Shown: piece by piece, positions 48,216-55,805 of the stretch | Layout of the letters: each line of letters starts with the position of its first letter | Position numbering within the stretch: position 1 is the stretch's first letter | NCBI GenBank assembly: GCA_963821925.1 | Contig: CAWGFO010000009.1 | Coordinates: forward strand, 372,001 to 436,000 | Direction of reading: 5' to 3' | Origin: JAOUEA01 sp963821925 | GTDB lineage: Bacteria; Actinomycetota; UBA4738; HRBIN12 | Length of the DNA stretch: 64,000 bases | Made by a program: the position numbers and the translations under genes | Notes under the pieces: model-generated | Told to the model about the DNA's origin: nothing | The model's database searches: none | The model's input: the letters and a program-made list of their open reading frames with translations, nothing else

Positions 48216-49070
48216 CTACCCGTCCAGCCGGTTGATCGCATCACCGCGGATGTCGAAGCGGTGATCCAGGTCGCTCGGGAGCGCCTCGAGGAGCGGCGAA
48301 CCGAGGACGGCGTCGATGCACTCGCGGGAGCCGCCCACGTAGGTCGAGTACCCGTCGACCTCGGTGGCGACGATCCACGCGCGGTCGTCCGGCCACCAGT
48401 AGTTCGGGGCCTCCATGCGCCACGCGAACCAGCCCGGCATCGCCTCGAGCGGACCGCGCATCACGAGGTAGTGTCGGAGCGCCCACGTGCCGTCGACGAG
48501 CTCGGCACCCGGTGGTGACCCCGTGCGTAGGGGATGGATGATCGCGCGCGGGATGCCCTGGATGCCGGGGCCGAGATCGCCCCAACCGTCCCAGAGCATG
48601 AACCAGGCGTCGGCCCCGGTCGCGGAGAACGGCCGAAGCACCGACGCGAGCGCGAGCGCATCGGCCTCCTCGAGCCACTCCTGCGGCGGGAACCACTCGC
48701 CCCCGCCCACGCTGATCGCCGTCCAGCGGTCGTAGGCATGTCCATCGAGGTCGTCGATGAGCGCCTCGATCTGCATCTCGGGATGCACCGTCTTGTTGCG
48801 AGCCCAGGCCACCTCGGACCATCGGAGCGGCGTGCTCTGCTCGATCGTCGGGCCGAAGAAACGTCGCCCGGGGTGGAAGACCCGCGCGTACGCTTCGAAG
48901 CCGCTCGGCATGATCTCCCCCACGAGAACGCCCTCCGATCGCGAGCGCGACCGGAGGGCGTCATCGATCCACATCGTCGACCCGACGTCGAGCCAGACGC
49001 TGAAGGGCGCCGGAGGAGGGAAGGTGCCCATGGCCCAGACGCTACTTCCTCGGTTCCACCTCGCGCTCAC
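48216..49070 (-). CDS. Conserved hypothetical protein
   Basis: The 284-residue protein (or 271 from ATG 49031, MGTFPPPAPFSVWLDVGSTM) is soluble and rich in Trp and Pro: STMWIDDALRSRSRSEGVLV, EIMPSGFEAYARVFHPGRRF, the SVGGGEWFPPQEWLEEADAL segment and YLVMRGPLEAMPGWFAWRME, APNYWWPDDRAWIVATEVDG. The pattern is seen in unstudied actinobacterial proteins. No catalytic motif is obvious. It precedes the broken gene on the same strand (43-bp gap). Confidence 0.75.
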   Translation of the reverse strand: MSARWNRGSSVWAMGTFPPPAPFSVWLDVGSTMWIDDALRSRSRSEGVLVGEIMPSGFEAYARVFHPGRRFFGPTIEQSTPLRWSEVAWARNKTVHPEMQIEALIDDLDGHAYDRWTAISVGGGEWFPPQEWLEEADALALASVLRPFSATGADAWFMLWDGWGDLGPGIQGIPRAIIHPLRTGSPPGAELVDGTWALRHYLVMRGPLEAMPGWFAWRMEAPNYWWPDDRAWIVATEVDGYSTYVGGSRECIDAVLGSPLLEALPSDLDHRFDIRGDAINRLDG

Positions 49071-49283
49071 GTAGCGGAGAAGGTGGGCGGCGTACCGATC
49101 CGGCGAGTCGTCGCGCGGCTCATCGCGGATCGCCCGCGGCCCGAGCCTCCTCTTGATGGGGGCCGAGGGCCCCGAACCCCAACCTCCACCTTGAAGGAGG
49201 TGGGCGCAGCCCGGGTTGAGGTCTCGTCACGATTCCGTCGTAGGGCTTCAGCGGTCCGCGGATCTGTGGCACCTTCGGCTTCG

Positions 49284-50096
49284 ATGCTCGACGACCTACT
49301 GATCTTCAGCGTTTGGATGTTCGTCTGTGTGGCAAGCCTCGTCGCTGGACGGGAAGGGCGGCATCCGTCCTTCACCGTCCTCGGCTGGGCGGCGATAGCG
49401 GGGTTCGTAGGGCTCGTCGTCGGCTTCATCGAGGCGATGAACCGGGCCGGCTCGTACATCGGCAATGCCAACTTCGCTGCGTGGAAGGTGGGGACGCTGT
49501 GCGCGGGGATCGGGTGGGCGGTTGCCGCGATCATCGGGCTCATCGTGACGAGACACGCCCGACCGGTCAGCGGTGACGAAGCGCGGATCCTCGGGATCGG
49601 AGCGGTCCTGTCGGTCCTCGCCGCTGTCGCCGTGACGCATCGGTATTTCGCACCGGATTCCTGGGGTGAAGACGTGGGCGTGCTGTCCTCGTCGGACCCC
49701 ACCCTTGTGTTGCTCTATCGGTTGGTGTGGCTCGACGGGTTGATCGTCGCCGCGATCTGCCTCGCGCTCATCCTCCGGAACAGGCGGATGCGGATGAGGC
49801 ACGCGCTCGCCTCGGTCTCAGCGGTGGCAGTCGTCCTGATGCTGGTTGTCTTCCTGGACGCTCACCGGTCCCTGATCGCAACGGTCCCAACGACCGAAGT
49901 CCCGAACGTCACCGGATCAACGCTGGCTGACGCGAAGGCGATCCTGTACCGCGACCGACTGGGGGTCTCCAAGTCGGTTCGTGGGGTCATACCGAACTGG
50001 ATCGTCACCGGACAAGACCCTGCAGCGGGCGATGACGTGCAAGTCGGCAGCACGATTCACCTCACGGTGGCCGTTGAACCCGAGGAAGCCACGTGA
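49284..50096 (+). CDS. Membrane protein with a C-terminal PASTA domain
   Basis: ATG 49284 gives 270 residues: five to six membrane helices (LLIFSVWMFVCVASLVAG, VLGWAAIAGFVGLVVGFIEA, AWKVGTLCAGIGWAVAAIIG, ILGIGAVLSVLAAVAV, LVWLDGLIVAAICLALIL, ALASVSAVAVVLMLVVFL) followed by one PASTA domain (TEVPNVTGSTLADAKAIL, then VIPNWIVTGQDPAAGDDVQ). PASTA domains normally hang from serine/threonine kinases and bind peptidoglycan fragments; here no kinase is attached. Codon choice is less strictly GC3 than its neighbours, suggesting transfer. It lies next to a tRNA-derived repeat. Confidence 0.75.
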   Translation: MLDDLLIFSVWMFVCVASLVAGREGRHPSFTVLGWAAIAGFVGLVVGFIEAMNRAGSYIGNANFAAWKVGTLCAGIGWAVAAIIGLIVTRHARPVSGDEARILGIGAVLSVLAAVAVTHRYFAPDSWGEDVGVLSSSDPTLVLLYRLVWLDGLIVAAICLALILRNRRMRMRHALASVSAVAVVLMLVVFLDAHRSLIATVPTTEVPNVTGSTLADAKAILYRDRLGVSKSVRGVIPNWIVTGQDPAAGDDVQVGSTIHLTVAVEPEEAT

Positions 50097-50158
50097 CACC
50101 AGCGGGCGATCACTTCAGCTGACAACCCTCTCCAGCCCGTCGATCGCCCGCAGAGTTG

Positions 50159-50198
50159 TGGTGGGCGCTGAGGGACTCGAACCCCCGACCTCCTCCTT
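50159..50198. repeat. 40-bp direct repeat of the tRNA-Val 3' end (left copy)
   Basis: The 40 bp at 50159-50198 are identical to 50993-51032, the 3' end of the tRNA-Val gene including its encoded CCA and T-arm. The sequences diverge exactly where the anticodon arm would continue, so this is a truncated copy, not a second tRNA. Such repeats mark the ends of elements that integrate into tRNA genes. Confidence 0.85.
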
Positions 50199-50278
50199 AC
50201 GACCCATCAGGGGAAGACAGCTCGATGCGCATCTTTGACCCATACCTGGCCCATCGCCATCCTGGTTCCCCAGCCAAC

Positions 50279-50926
50279 CTACGAGTGGCGAGCGAACGTG
50301 ACGTGGACCGTGCCGCTCTCGGCGGTCTCGGTCCTTACCTGGAAGCCGACCTCGAACCCGCGAAGGTCGCTCCACAAGTTGATGCCGCGACCGAGCAGGA
50401 TGGGTGCGATCGCGACATGCAACTGGTCAACGAGACCAGCTTTGAGGAACTCTCGCACGGTGCCGACGCCGCCCCCGACTCGCACGTCCTTCCCGCCGGC
50501 GGCGGCGGTGGCCCGCTCGAGGACCGCCTGCGGGGTCGCGCTGACGAAATGGAACGTCGTGCCACCTGGCATCTCGATCGAGTCGCGCTTGCGATGGGTG
50601 AGCACGAACACCGGCACGCGAAACGGCGGCTCGTCACCCCACCAGCCCTTCCAGTCGGGGTCATCGGGGAATGTGTGGAAGCCGAACATCCCAGCGCCCA
50701 TGATCTCGGCGCCGACCCCCTCGAAGTACGCCGCGGCGTTGCGGTCGTCAACGCCGGTTGTGCCCTCGCCCGAGGTGTCGTGGAGGACCCGCTCGCGGAA
50801 CGTGCGCGTGGCGACATAGGCCGCCGTGAGCTTGTTCCAGTCCTCCCCCATCGGGTTGTCCGGCGTGCCGCCCTCGGTCGTGGCGTAACCATCCAGCGAG
50901 ACGTTGAGGTCGACTCGTACCCTCAT
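50279..50926 (-). CDS. Dihydrofolate-reductase-like protein (RibD C-terminal family)
   Basis: The 215-residue protein begins MRVRVDLNVSLDGYATTEGG and includes IMGAGMFGFHTFPDDPDW, VPVFVLTHRKRDSIEMPGGT, VSATPQAVLERATAAAGGKD, RVGGGVGTVREFLKAGLVDQ and HVAIAPILLGRGINLW. This is the RibD_C/DHFR fold, widespread as unassigned NADPH-dependent reductases and not the folate enzyme proper. The only complete gene between the tRNA-Val repeats, it is the likely cargo of the mini-island. Substrate unknown. Confidence 0.88.
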   Translation of the reverse strand: MRVRVDLNVSLDGYATTEGGTPDNPMGEDWNKLTAAYVATRTFRERVLHDTSGEGTTGVDDRNAAAYFEGVGAEIMGAGMFGFHTFPDDPDWKGWWGDEPPFRVPVFVLTHRKRDSIEMPGGTTFHFVSATPQAVLERATAAAGGKDVRVGGGVGTVREFLKAGLVDQLHVAIAPILLGRGINLWSDLRGFEVGFQVRTETAESGTVHVTFARHS

Positions 50927-50992
50927 AGCGACTTCCTCCCAAGTGATCGCGAGCCAACGATCTTCGTCGGCGCTCTGTGAACGAACCTGTCT

Positions 50993-51069
50993 TGGTGGGC
51001 GCTGAGGGACTCGAACCCCCGACCTCCTCCTTGTAAGGGAGGCGCTCTCGCCAACTGAGCTAAACGCCC
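50993..51069 (-). tRNA. tRNA-Val (anticodon TAC)
   Basis: Read on the minus strand: acceptor GGGCGTT pairs with AGCGCCC (with a G-U pair), D-arm GCTC/GAGC, anticodon stem CCTCC/GGAGG around loop CTTACAA (anticodon TAC, read as GUA), T-arm GGGGG/CCCTC and TTCGAGT loop, discriminator A and an encoded CCA (77 nt). Its 3' 40 bp are repeated at 50159-50198. Confidence 0.97.
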
Positions 51070-51073
51070 GCGC

Positions 51074-51346
51074 TCACGCGCGTTCCGTGTGGCCGCAGGC
51101 CCGGCACACCACCTCGCCGAGCATCGCCGACAGACGCGTCCCGCCGCAGGCGCCGCACCGGTCCAGCCCGTCGGCCCAGTCGGGGCGCTCCCGCTGACAC
51201 TCCGGGCAGATCAAGACCTGCGCGCCGCCCGAGACCGCCCGCACCCACGGCACCCCGCGCTTGTCGGGATCGTAGGTGGGTCGGCCGCAGCGGGAACACC
51301 CCGGCCGGTCGCCCCGAGGCGATCCGTCCTTCGGCCTCACGGCCAC
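51074..51346 (-). CDS. Zinc-ribbon-like protein
   Basis: The 90-residue protein carries C-x2-C pairs in GCSRCGRPTY, LICPECQRER, DRCGACGGTRL and VCRACGHTE, eight cysteines consistent with two zinc ribbons. Nothing else is recognisable. It starts 5 bp beyond the tRNA gene and may be co-transcribed with it. Confidence 0.6.
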   Translation of the reverse strand: MAVRPKDGSPRGDRPGCSRCGRPTYDPDKRGVPWVRAVSGGAQVLICPECQRERPDWADGLDRCGACGGTRLSAMLGEVVCRACGHTERA

Positions 51347-51475
51347 AGAGGATACCGCTGGGCAGCACCGGTCACCGCGTCTCCGCGGGTCCTTCGGCCG
51401 TCAGGAACGGGTCCGTTCGGCACCAACCCGGCCCGACCGAACGGGTCTATGACGGAGCCCAAGGAGGCGAGGCAC

Positions 51476-51742
51476 ATGGCCCGATGGGAAGGGTTCCGCA
51501 CCTGCCCGGGATGCGGCTTCGATCTCGCGACCGGCGAAGGGGTGCGCTCCTGCTCGTGGGGCGAGTGCCCGTACCTGCCGGAGGAGCTCGACGTCTACTG
51601 CCCGGACTGCCGCTTCAACTTCTTCACGATGGAGGGCAATCCACCCTGCGGCGACCCGATGACCTGCGATCACGGCATCGAGCCGCGCTCGCACATCGAG
51701 AACCTCCGCGCGTGGACGGCCACCCAGCCGGCGAAGCCGTAG
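51476..51742 (+). CDS. Cysteine-rich putative zinc-binding protein
   Basis: ATG 51476 has AAGGAGG 8 nt ahead. The 88-residue protein reads RTCPGCGFDL, RSCSWGECPYL, YCPDCRFNFF, PPCGDPMTCDHG and IENLRAWTATQ. Several C-x2-C pairs and a trailing CDHG suggest one or two zinc sites. The order suggests a conserved small protein of unknown role; I know no name for it. Confidence 0.6.
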   Translation: MARWEGFRTCPGCGFDLATGEGVRSCSWGECPYLPEELDVYCPDCRFNFFTMEGNPPCGDPMTCDHGIEPRSHIENLRAWTATQPAKP

Positions 51743-51746
51743 CGAC

Positions 51747-53369
51747 CTAGGCGCCGAAGACCACCGTGCCCGACGCGATCGTCATCTCGACGGTCGCGTC
51801 GGCGATCGCGCCGAGCGAGCGGTCGAACAGGTTCCGGTCGACCACGGCCAGGTCGGCACGCATCCCGGGCGCCACGATCCCCGCCTCGTCGTCGTGGTTC
51901 AGGTACGCGCTGCCGCGCGTGAACGCCGCGAGCGCCGCGGCCAGATCGATCCGCTGATCGGGGTGCAGCACGCCGCGGTCGCGAGCCAAGAGCGACTCGC
52001 GGTTCACGGCCACATCGAGCTCGTGCATCACGTTGGGGGTCGTGACCGGCCAGTCGCTTCCGAACGCGATGACCGCGCCGCTCGCGCGCAGCGACCCGAT
52101 CGGATACAGCCGCTCCGCCCGCGCTCCGACGCGCGGACGCGTGAGGTTCTCGATCGCGGGGTCGGGCTGCGCCCAGTACGGCTGGATGTTCGCGATCACG
52201 CCGAGCTGCCGGAGCCGCGGGATGTCGGCCGGGTCGGGCAGCTGCAGGTGCGCGACGTGGTGCCGATGGTCGTTCATCCCGTTCATGTGCCGCGCCGACT
52301 GGATCGCGTCGAGCGCGCTGCGGATCGCGCGGTCCCCGAGCGCGTGCTGATGGATCTGGAACCCCTCGGCGTCGAGCCGCATGACCGCCTCGCGGAGCAT
52401 CTCGTCGTCGACGAAGACGATCCCGGTGCCGTGCGCCTCGCCGTACGCGCCCTCGTACGGCTCGAGCATCGCGCCGGTGGCGCTCTCGGGGCAGCCGTCG
52501 AGCATGATCTTCACGGTGCCCGCGTTCACCCGGCCGCCGGTCCCCCGTTCCCGCCCCGCGAGCAGCCCATCCACCTGTTCCATGCCCTGGTGGCGGTCCC
52601 ACCAGAGCGAGGCGACCACACGCACCGCGAGCTCCCCGGCGTCGTCCAGCTCGCGGTACGCCGTGAGCAGGTCCGGCTCGACCCACGCGTCCTGCCACCC
52701 CGTGATCCCGAGCGCGGTCAGGTGCTGTTGCGCGCGCCGAAGGCAGGTCTTCCACTCCTCGACGCTCGGCGCCGGCACGATCTCGCGCAGGACCGTGTAC
52801 GCGGTCCCCTCCTGCAGGCAGCCGGTCGGCGACCCGTCGGGATCGCGGACGAAGTAGCCGTCGAACGGGTCCGGCGTGTCGGCGTTCCACCCGGCGAGCT
52901 CGAGCGTCCTCGTGTTCACCCATCCGGCGTGCACGTCGGTGTTCAGCAGGAACACCGGCCGGTCGGGCACGACCGCGTCGAGGTCCGAGGCGCGCGGGCC
53001 GGCGTCGCCGAACACCGGGCTGTACCAGCCGCCGCCCACGATCCACGGCAGGTCGGGGTTCGCCTCGGCGAAGGTGCGGATCCGCTCGAGGTACGCGTCG
53101 CGGTCGGCGAGGTCGTCGAGGTTCACGTTCAGGAGGTTGCGAGCGCCGAACGCCGCGTGGATGTGCGCGTCCTGGAACCCCGGGAGGACCATGCGCCCGG
53201 GGAGGTGGAGGTGCTCGCCGCCGGCCCCGACCGCCTCGCGGACGTCGGTCTCGGTGCCGACCGCCACGATGCGGTCGCCGCGGATCGCCACGGCCTCGGC
53301 CCACCGCCTGGCCGGGTCGACCGTGAAGATCTCGGCGCCGGTGATGACGAGGTCGGCTGGCTCGGGCAC
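51747..53369 (-). CDS. Amidohydrolase-family protein (YtcJ type)
   Basis: The 540-residue protein starts MPEPADLVITGAEIFTVDPA, has the metal-binding HxH in GFQDAHIHAAFG, KIMLDGCPESATGAML, FQIHQHALGDRAIRSALDAI, the histidine of HHVAHLQLPDPAD and the terminal Asp in FGSDWPVTTPN. This matches the YtcJ-like amidohydrolases that hydrolyse N-substituted formamides or related C-N bonds. It is cytosolic, likely a dinuclear or mononuclear zinc enzyme. Substrate unknown. It is 31 bp from the S51 peptidase upstream and may share its promoter. Confidence 0.9.
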   Translation of the reverse strand: MPEPADLVITGAEIFTVDPARRWAEAVAIRGDRIVAVGTETDVREAVGAGGEHLHLPGRMVLPGFQDAHIHAAFGARNLLNVNLDDLADRDAYLERIRTFAEANPDLPWIVGGGWYSPVFGDAGPRASDLDAVVPDRPVFLLNTDVHAGWVNTRTLELAGWNADTPDPFDGYFVRDPDGSPTGCLQEGTAYTVLREIVPAPSVEEWKTCLRRAQQHLTALGITGWQDAWVEPDLLTAYRELDDAGELAVRVVASLWWDRHQGMEQVDGLLAGRERGTGGRVNAGTVKIMLDGCPESATGAMLEPYEGAYGEAHGTGIVFVDDEMLREAVMRLDAEGFQIHQHALGDRAIRSALDAIQSARHMNGMNDHRHHVAHLQLPDPADIPRLRQLGVIANIQPYWAQPDPAIENLTRPRVGARAERLYPIGSLRASGAVIAFGSDWPVTTPNVMHELDVAVNRESLLARDRGVLHPDQRIDLAAALAAFTRGSAYLNHDDEAGIVAPGMRADLAVVDRNLFDRSLGAIADATVEMTIASGTVVFGA

Positions 53370-53401
53370 GCGCGCACGCTACCCGCGGCGCGCCGAGGTG
53401 G

Positions 53402-54118
53402 TCAACGCGGCGCGGTTGCCTCGAAGCGGTCCCCATGTCGGTACGTGGCGGTCCCGTTCGCACCGCGGACCGTCACCGACCCGAGGCCGCGTACCTCCCA
53501 CCGTTCGCCGTCGCCCAGGATCGCCGTGCGCTCGTCGATCCCGACGAACCAGGCTCCGTCGCCGATCCGCGACGTCAGGAACATGCCGGCCCCGGGGATC
53601 CGCCGCACGCGGTCCCAGTGCACCCCGAACGTCGTCTGCGGCACCAGGCCCATGCCGAAGAGCCACCCGGTGCCACGCCGTGGCTTCGACGCGCGCTGTT
53701 CCCGGGAGCGGCTCGCGACCATCGCACCGGCGCTGCATCCCGCGTACACCCCGCCGCGATCCATCAGGTGTCGCACCGCCGCCCAGCACGGGGTCCCGTC
53801 CATGACCGCCGCGAGGTGTTGGGGCTTCCCTCCGGAGAAGAAGACCATCGACGCGTCGCGGATCCGATCCGCAAGATCGTCGCGGAGCGCGTCGTCGCGC
53901 ATCCGCACCGGCACGATCTCCGCCGGCACGGCTCGCTCGGCGTAGTGACCGAGCCCCATGCGGCCCCACCGCTCGAAGACCTCGTCGCCCTCGGTGGCGC
54001 TCGCGGTCGGCAGGATCGCCACGCGGCCGTCACCGGTCGCGCCCGCGAGCGCCTCGGCCTCGACCTCGTGGCTCCACGGCTCGAACTCGCCCGAGCCCAG
54101 GAGCAGGAACGTCGCCAT
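53402..54118 (-). CDS. Peptidase S51 (dipeptidase E/cyanophycinase) family protein
   Basis: The 238-residue protein has the S51 fold: FLLLGSGEFEPWSHEVEAEA, VAILPTASATEGDEVFERWG, FFSGGKPQHLAAVMDG and the nucleophile elbow YAGCSAGAMVASRS, with Ser in place of the usual His-loop. Members are glutamine-amidotransferase-like Ser peptidases that act on aspartyl dipeptides or cyanophycin. A TAGCCT box (54125-54130 complement) lies 6 bp before ATG 54118, a leaderless pattern. Confidence 0.88.
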   Translation of the reverse strand: MATFLLLGSGEFEPWSHEVEAEALAGATGDGRVAILPTASATEGDEVFERWGRMGLGHYAERAVPAEIVPVRMRDDALRDDLADRIRDASMVFFSGGKPQHLAAVMDGTPCWAAVRHLMDRGGVYAGCSAGAMVASRSREQRASKPRRGTGWLFGMGLVPQTTFGVHWDRVRRIPGAGMFLTSRIGDGAWFVGIDERTAILGDGERWEVRGLGSVTVRGANGTATYRHGDRFEATAPR

Positions 54119-54124
54119 CCGACG

Positions 54125-54130
54125 AGGCTA
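54125..54130 (-). promoter_or_regulatory. -10 box for the S51 peptidase gene
   Basis: TAGCCT on the minus strand lies 6 bp before ATG 54118 with no ribosome-binding site between. Confidence 0.4.
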
Positions 54131-54167
54131 GCGGCAAACTGGTGGAAGGCCGACGCGGGAGGGAACG

Positions 54168-54596
54168 ATGGATGAGACGCAGGACGTGCAGGTCGAGAAG
54201 GGGCTCGTGGGCGCCGTGCGCGGGCGCGACGTGACGGTCCGCAACGCCGCCGCCGGCGCGGCGGTCGCGAGCGGCGACCTGATCGTGACGAACGGCGGGA
54301 TGGGCGCAGCGGCCGTGGCGGGCAACCTCGCGATCACGAACGGCGGCAGCGGCCCGATCGCGGCGGGTGGGGACGTCTCGATCGTGAACGGCGGCTGCCA
54401 GTGGATCGCGGCGGGCGGCGGCGCGACCCTGGGCGAGCGTTCGTTCGTGGGCGCCGTGCTCTCACCCAAGGTCGTCGTGGAGGACGGCGGCAGGATCCTT
54501 CTCGACCTGCCGAAGGCGCTCGCGTTCGGGACGGCGATGGGCGTGGCGATCGGGCTCATCGTGCGGGGTACGCGCCGCTCGGCTACTAGTCCGTAA
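54168..54596 (+). CDS. Short beta-helix-like membrane-anchored protein
   Basis: The 142-residue protein contains three imperfect 16-18-residue repeats with N-G-G turns (GDLIVTNGGMGAAAVAGN, LAITNGGSGPIAAGGDVS, IVNGGCQWIAAGGGATLG) and ends in a membrane helix (ALAFGTAMGVAIGLIV). Such NGG repeats form a bactofilin-like beta-solenoid. The protein has no enzymatic motif. It converges on a longer solenoid protein with which it may work at the cell surface. A 9-bp palindrome spans both stops. Confidence 0.65.
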   Translation: MDETQDVQVEKGLVGAVRGRDVTVRNAAAGAAVASGDLIVTNGGMGAAAVAGNLAITNGGSGPIAAGGDVSIVNGGCQWIAAGGGATLGERSFVGAVLSPKVVVEDGGRILLDLPKALAFGTAMGVAIGLIVRGTRRSATSP

Positions 54597-54605
54597 CGGA
54601 CTAGT
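54585..54605. terminator. Palindrome spanning two convergent stop codons
   Basis: ACTAGTCCG-TAA-CGGACTAGT: perfect 9-bp arms with the TAA stop (54594-54596) of the solenoid gene as the loop; the TAG of the minus-strand gene (complement of 54601-54603) lies in the right arm. It is the third palindrome of this kind in the window. Confidence 0.55.
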
Positions 54606-55725
54606 CCTCGCCCGACGAGGGGTACGGCGTCTCGGCTCGGGGCGACGGAAGCGGGGCCGACAGTGGTGGCGCGGCAGCCTCCTCGGCGGTCGGCGCAGCG
54701 GCGGCGGCTTGAGCGGAGGGCGGCGCCGCGAGATCGAGGGTCGTGACGGCGGCCGGCGTCGGCGCTACGTCGGGCTCGCGCGGGATCGTGCCGGCCCGGT
54801 GCCGGCCCACCTTCCTCGGCGCACGGGCGCGCCACACCGCGACGACCATCGCGCCGAACCCGAACATCCCGCCCAGCGCCCATGCGGCGACGTTGAGGAA
54901 CGGCACCAACCCGACCGCGGCGGCGACCGCCCACCCGGCGAGCAGCGCGAGCCATCGGCTGCGCGGCTCGCCCACCATCAGGCGCCCGATCGCGAACACA
55001 GCCCACGCGTAGCCGATCAGGAAGAGCAGCGACATCGCGAGCAGGACCGCGAGGCCGAGCGGGAGCCCGACGATCGTGACCATCGCGGCGACCGCGACGA
55101 CCGGCAGCCCCACCGCGAACAGGATCCCCCACCCCGCAGAGGCGAACGGGGCGGTGCGGGCGGCCGTCGCGACCCGTTCGGCGCCCCGCGGCGCGATCAG
55201 GAGCAGGAGGGCGAGCAGCACGAGCGTCGACACCCCGATCGCCACCGAGCCCAGCAGGATCCCGAGCGCCGCGAGCGGCCCCTGCAGGGTGAACCCGACC
55301 GTCTCACGGACCGTCCCCTTCACGGTGGCTCCGGGCTCGATCCGGACGGCCTCGGCTCCGAGGACGTCGCCGCCGACCTGGGCGTCGGCCGTGAGGCGGA
55401 TCGGGCCGTTCAGGGCGACCACGCTGCCGCTCACGAGCCCGCCGATCACGATCGGGCCGTCGAGCACGACGACGTCCCCGTAGACGACGCCGGCGACGTT
55501 CGCCCGCCCATGGAAGACGACGACCTCGCCGGCGGTGGTCCCACGCGGGACGTTCGCCGAGCCAGAGAGGACGATCTGATCTTGGGCCGTCTCGCCCGCA
55601 GTGCGGAGCCCGCTCGCGGGCGACGGTGAGGTCGACTGCGCGAGGGCCGCGGCGGGCACGAGCACGACGGCGGCGAGGACCGCGACGAGCACGAGCGAGC
55701 GACGGATCGGGGCGGGAACGGTCAC
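54601..55725 (-). CDS. Secreted/membrane bactofilin-like protein
   Basis: GTG 55725 follows AGGA and starts VTVPAPIRRSLVLVAVLAAV, a signal peptide. The 374-residue protein has a solenoid region (60-145; QIVLSGSANVPRGTTAGEVV, NVAGVVYGDVVVLDGPIVIG, the SGSVVALNGPIRLTADAQVG block), then four membrane helices (AALGILLGSVAIGVSTLVLL, FAVGLPVVAVAAMVTIVGLP, LLAMSLLFLIGYAWAVF, LLAGWAVAAAVGLVPFLNVA) and a disordered Ala/Pro tail. Bactofilin-like solenoids polymerise; the fusion to membrane helices resembles polymer-forming domain proteins of actinobacteria. Function unknown. Confidence 0.8.
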   Translation of the reverse strand: MTVPAPIRRSLVLVAVLAAVVLVPAAALAQSTSPSPASGLRTAGETAQDQIVLSGSANVPRGTTAGEVVVFHGRANVAGVVYGDVVVLDGPIVIGGLVSGSVVALNGPIRLTADAQVGGDVLGAEAVRIEPGATVKGTVRETVGFTLQGPLAALGILLGSVAIGVSTLVLLALLLLIAPRGAERVATAARTAPFASAGWGILFAVGLPVVAVAAMVTIVGLPLGLAVLLAMSLLFLIGYAWAVFAIGRLMVGEPRSRWLALLAGWAVAAAVGLVPFLNVAAWALGGMFGFGAMVVAVWRARAPRKVGRHRAGTIPREPDVAPTPAAVTTLDLAAPPSAQAAAAAPTAEEAAAPPLSAPLPSPRAETPYPSSGED

Positions 55726-55793
55726 GGGCCGAATCCTACCGTCGCGCCCCTGCGCACCCTCGGCGGGGGCCGACCCTTGTCGGCGAGGCGCGG

Positions 55794-55799
55794 TAGCGT
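55794..55799 (+). promoter_or_regulatory. -10 box for lhr
   Basis: TAGCGT lies 6 bp before the GTG start of the helicase gene, with no ribosome-binding site in the gap. Confidence 0.4.
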
Positions 55800-55805
55800 T
55801 CCCGG

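Noticed and set aside
49067..49702. A minus-strand frame opposite the PASTA gene
   Set aside because: Composition is Thr/Arg/Pro-rich without domains; it is the antisense of the PASTA membrane protein.
50159..50198. A second tRNA gene at 50.16 kb
   Set aside because: Only the T-arm, variable loop and 3' end are present; no anticodon loop, D-arm or 5' acceptor half follows.
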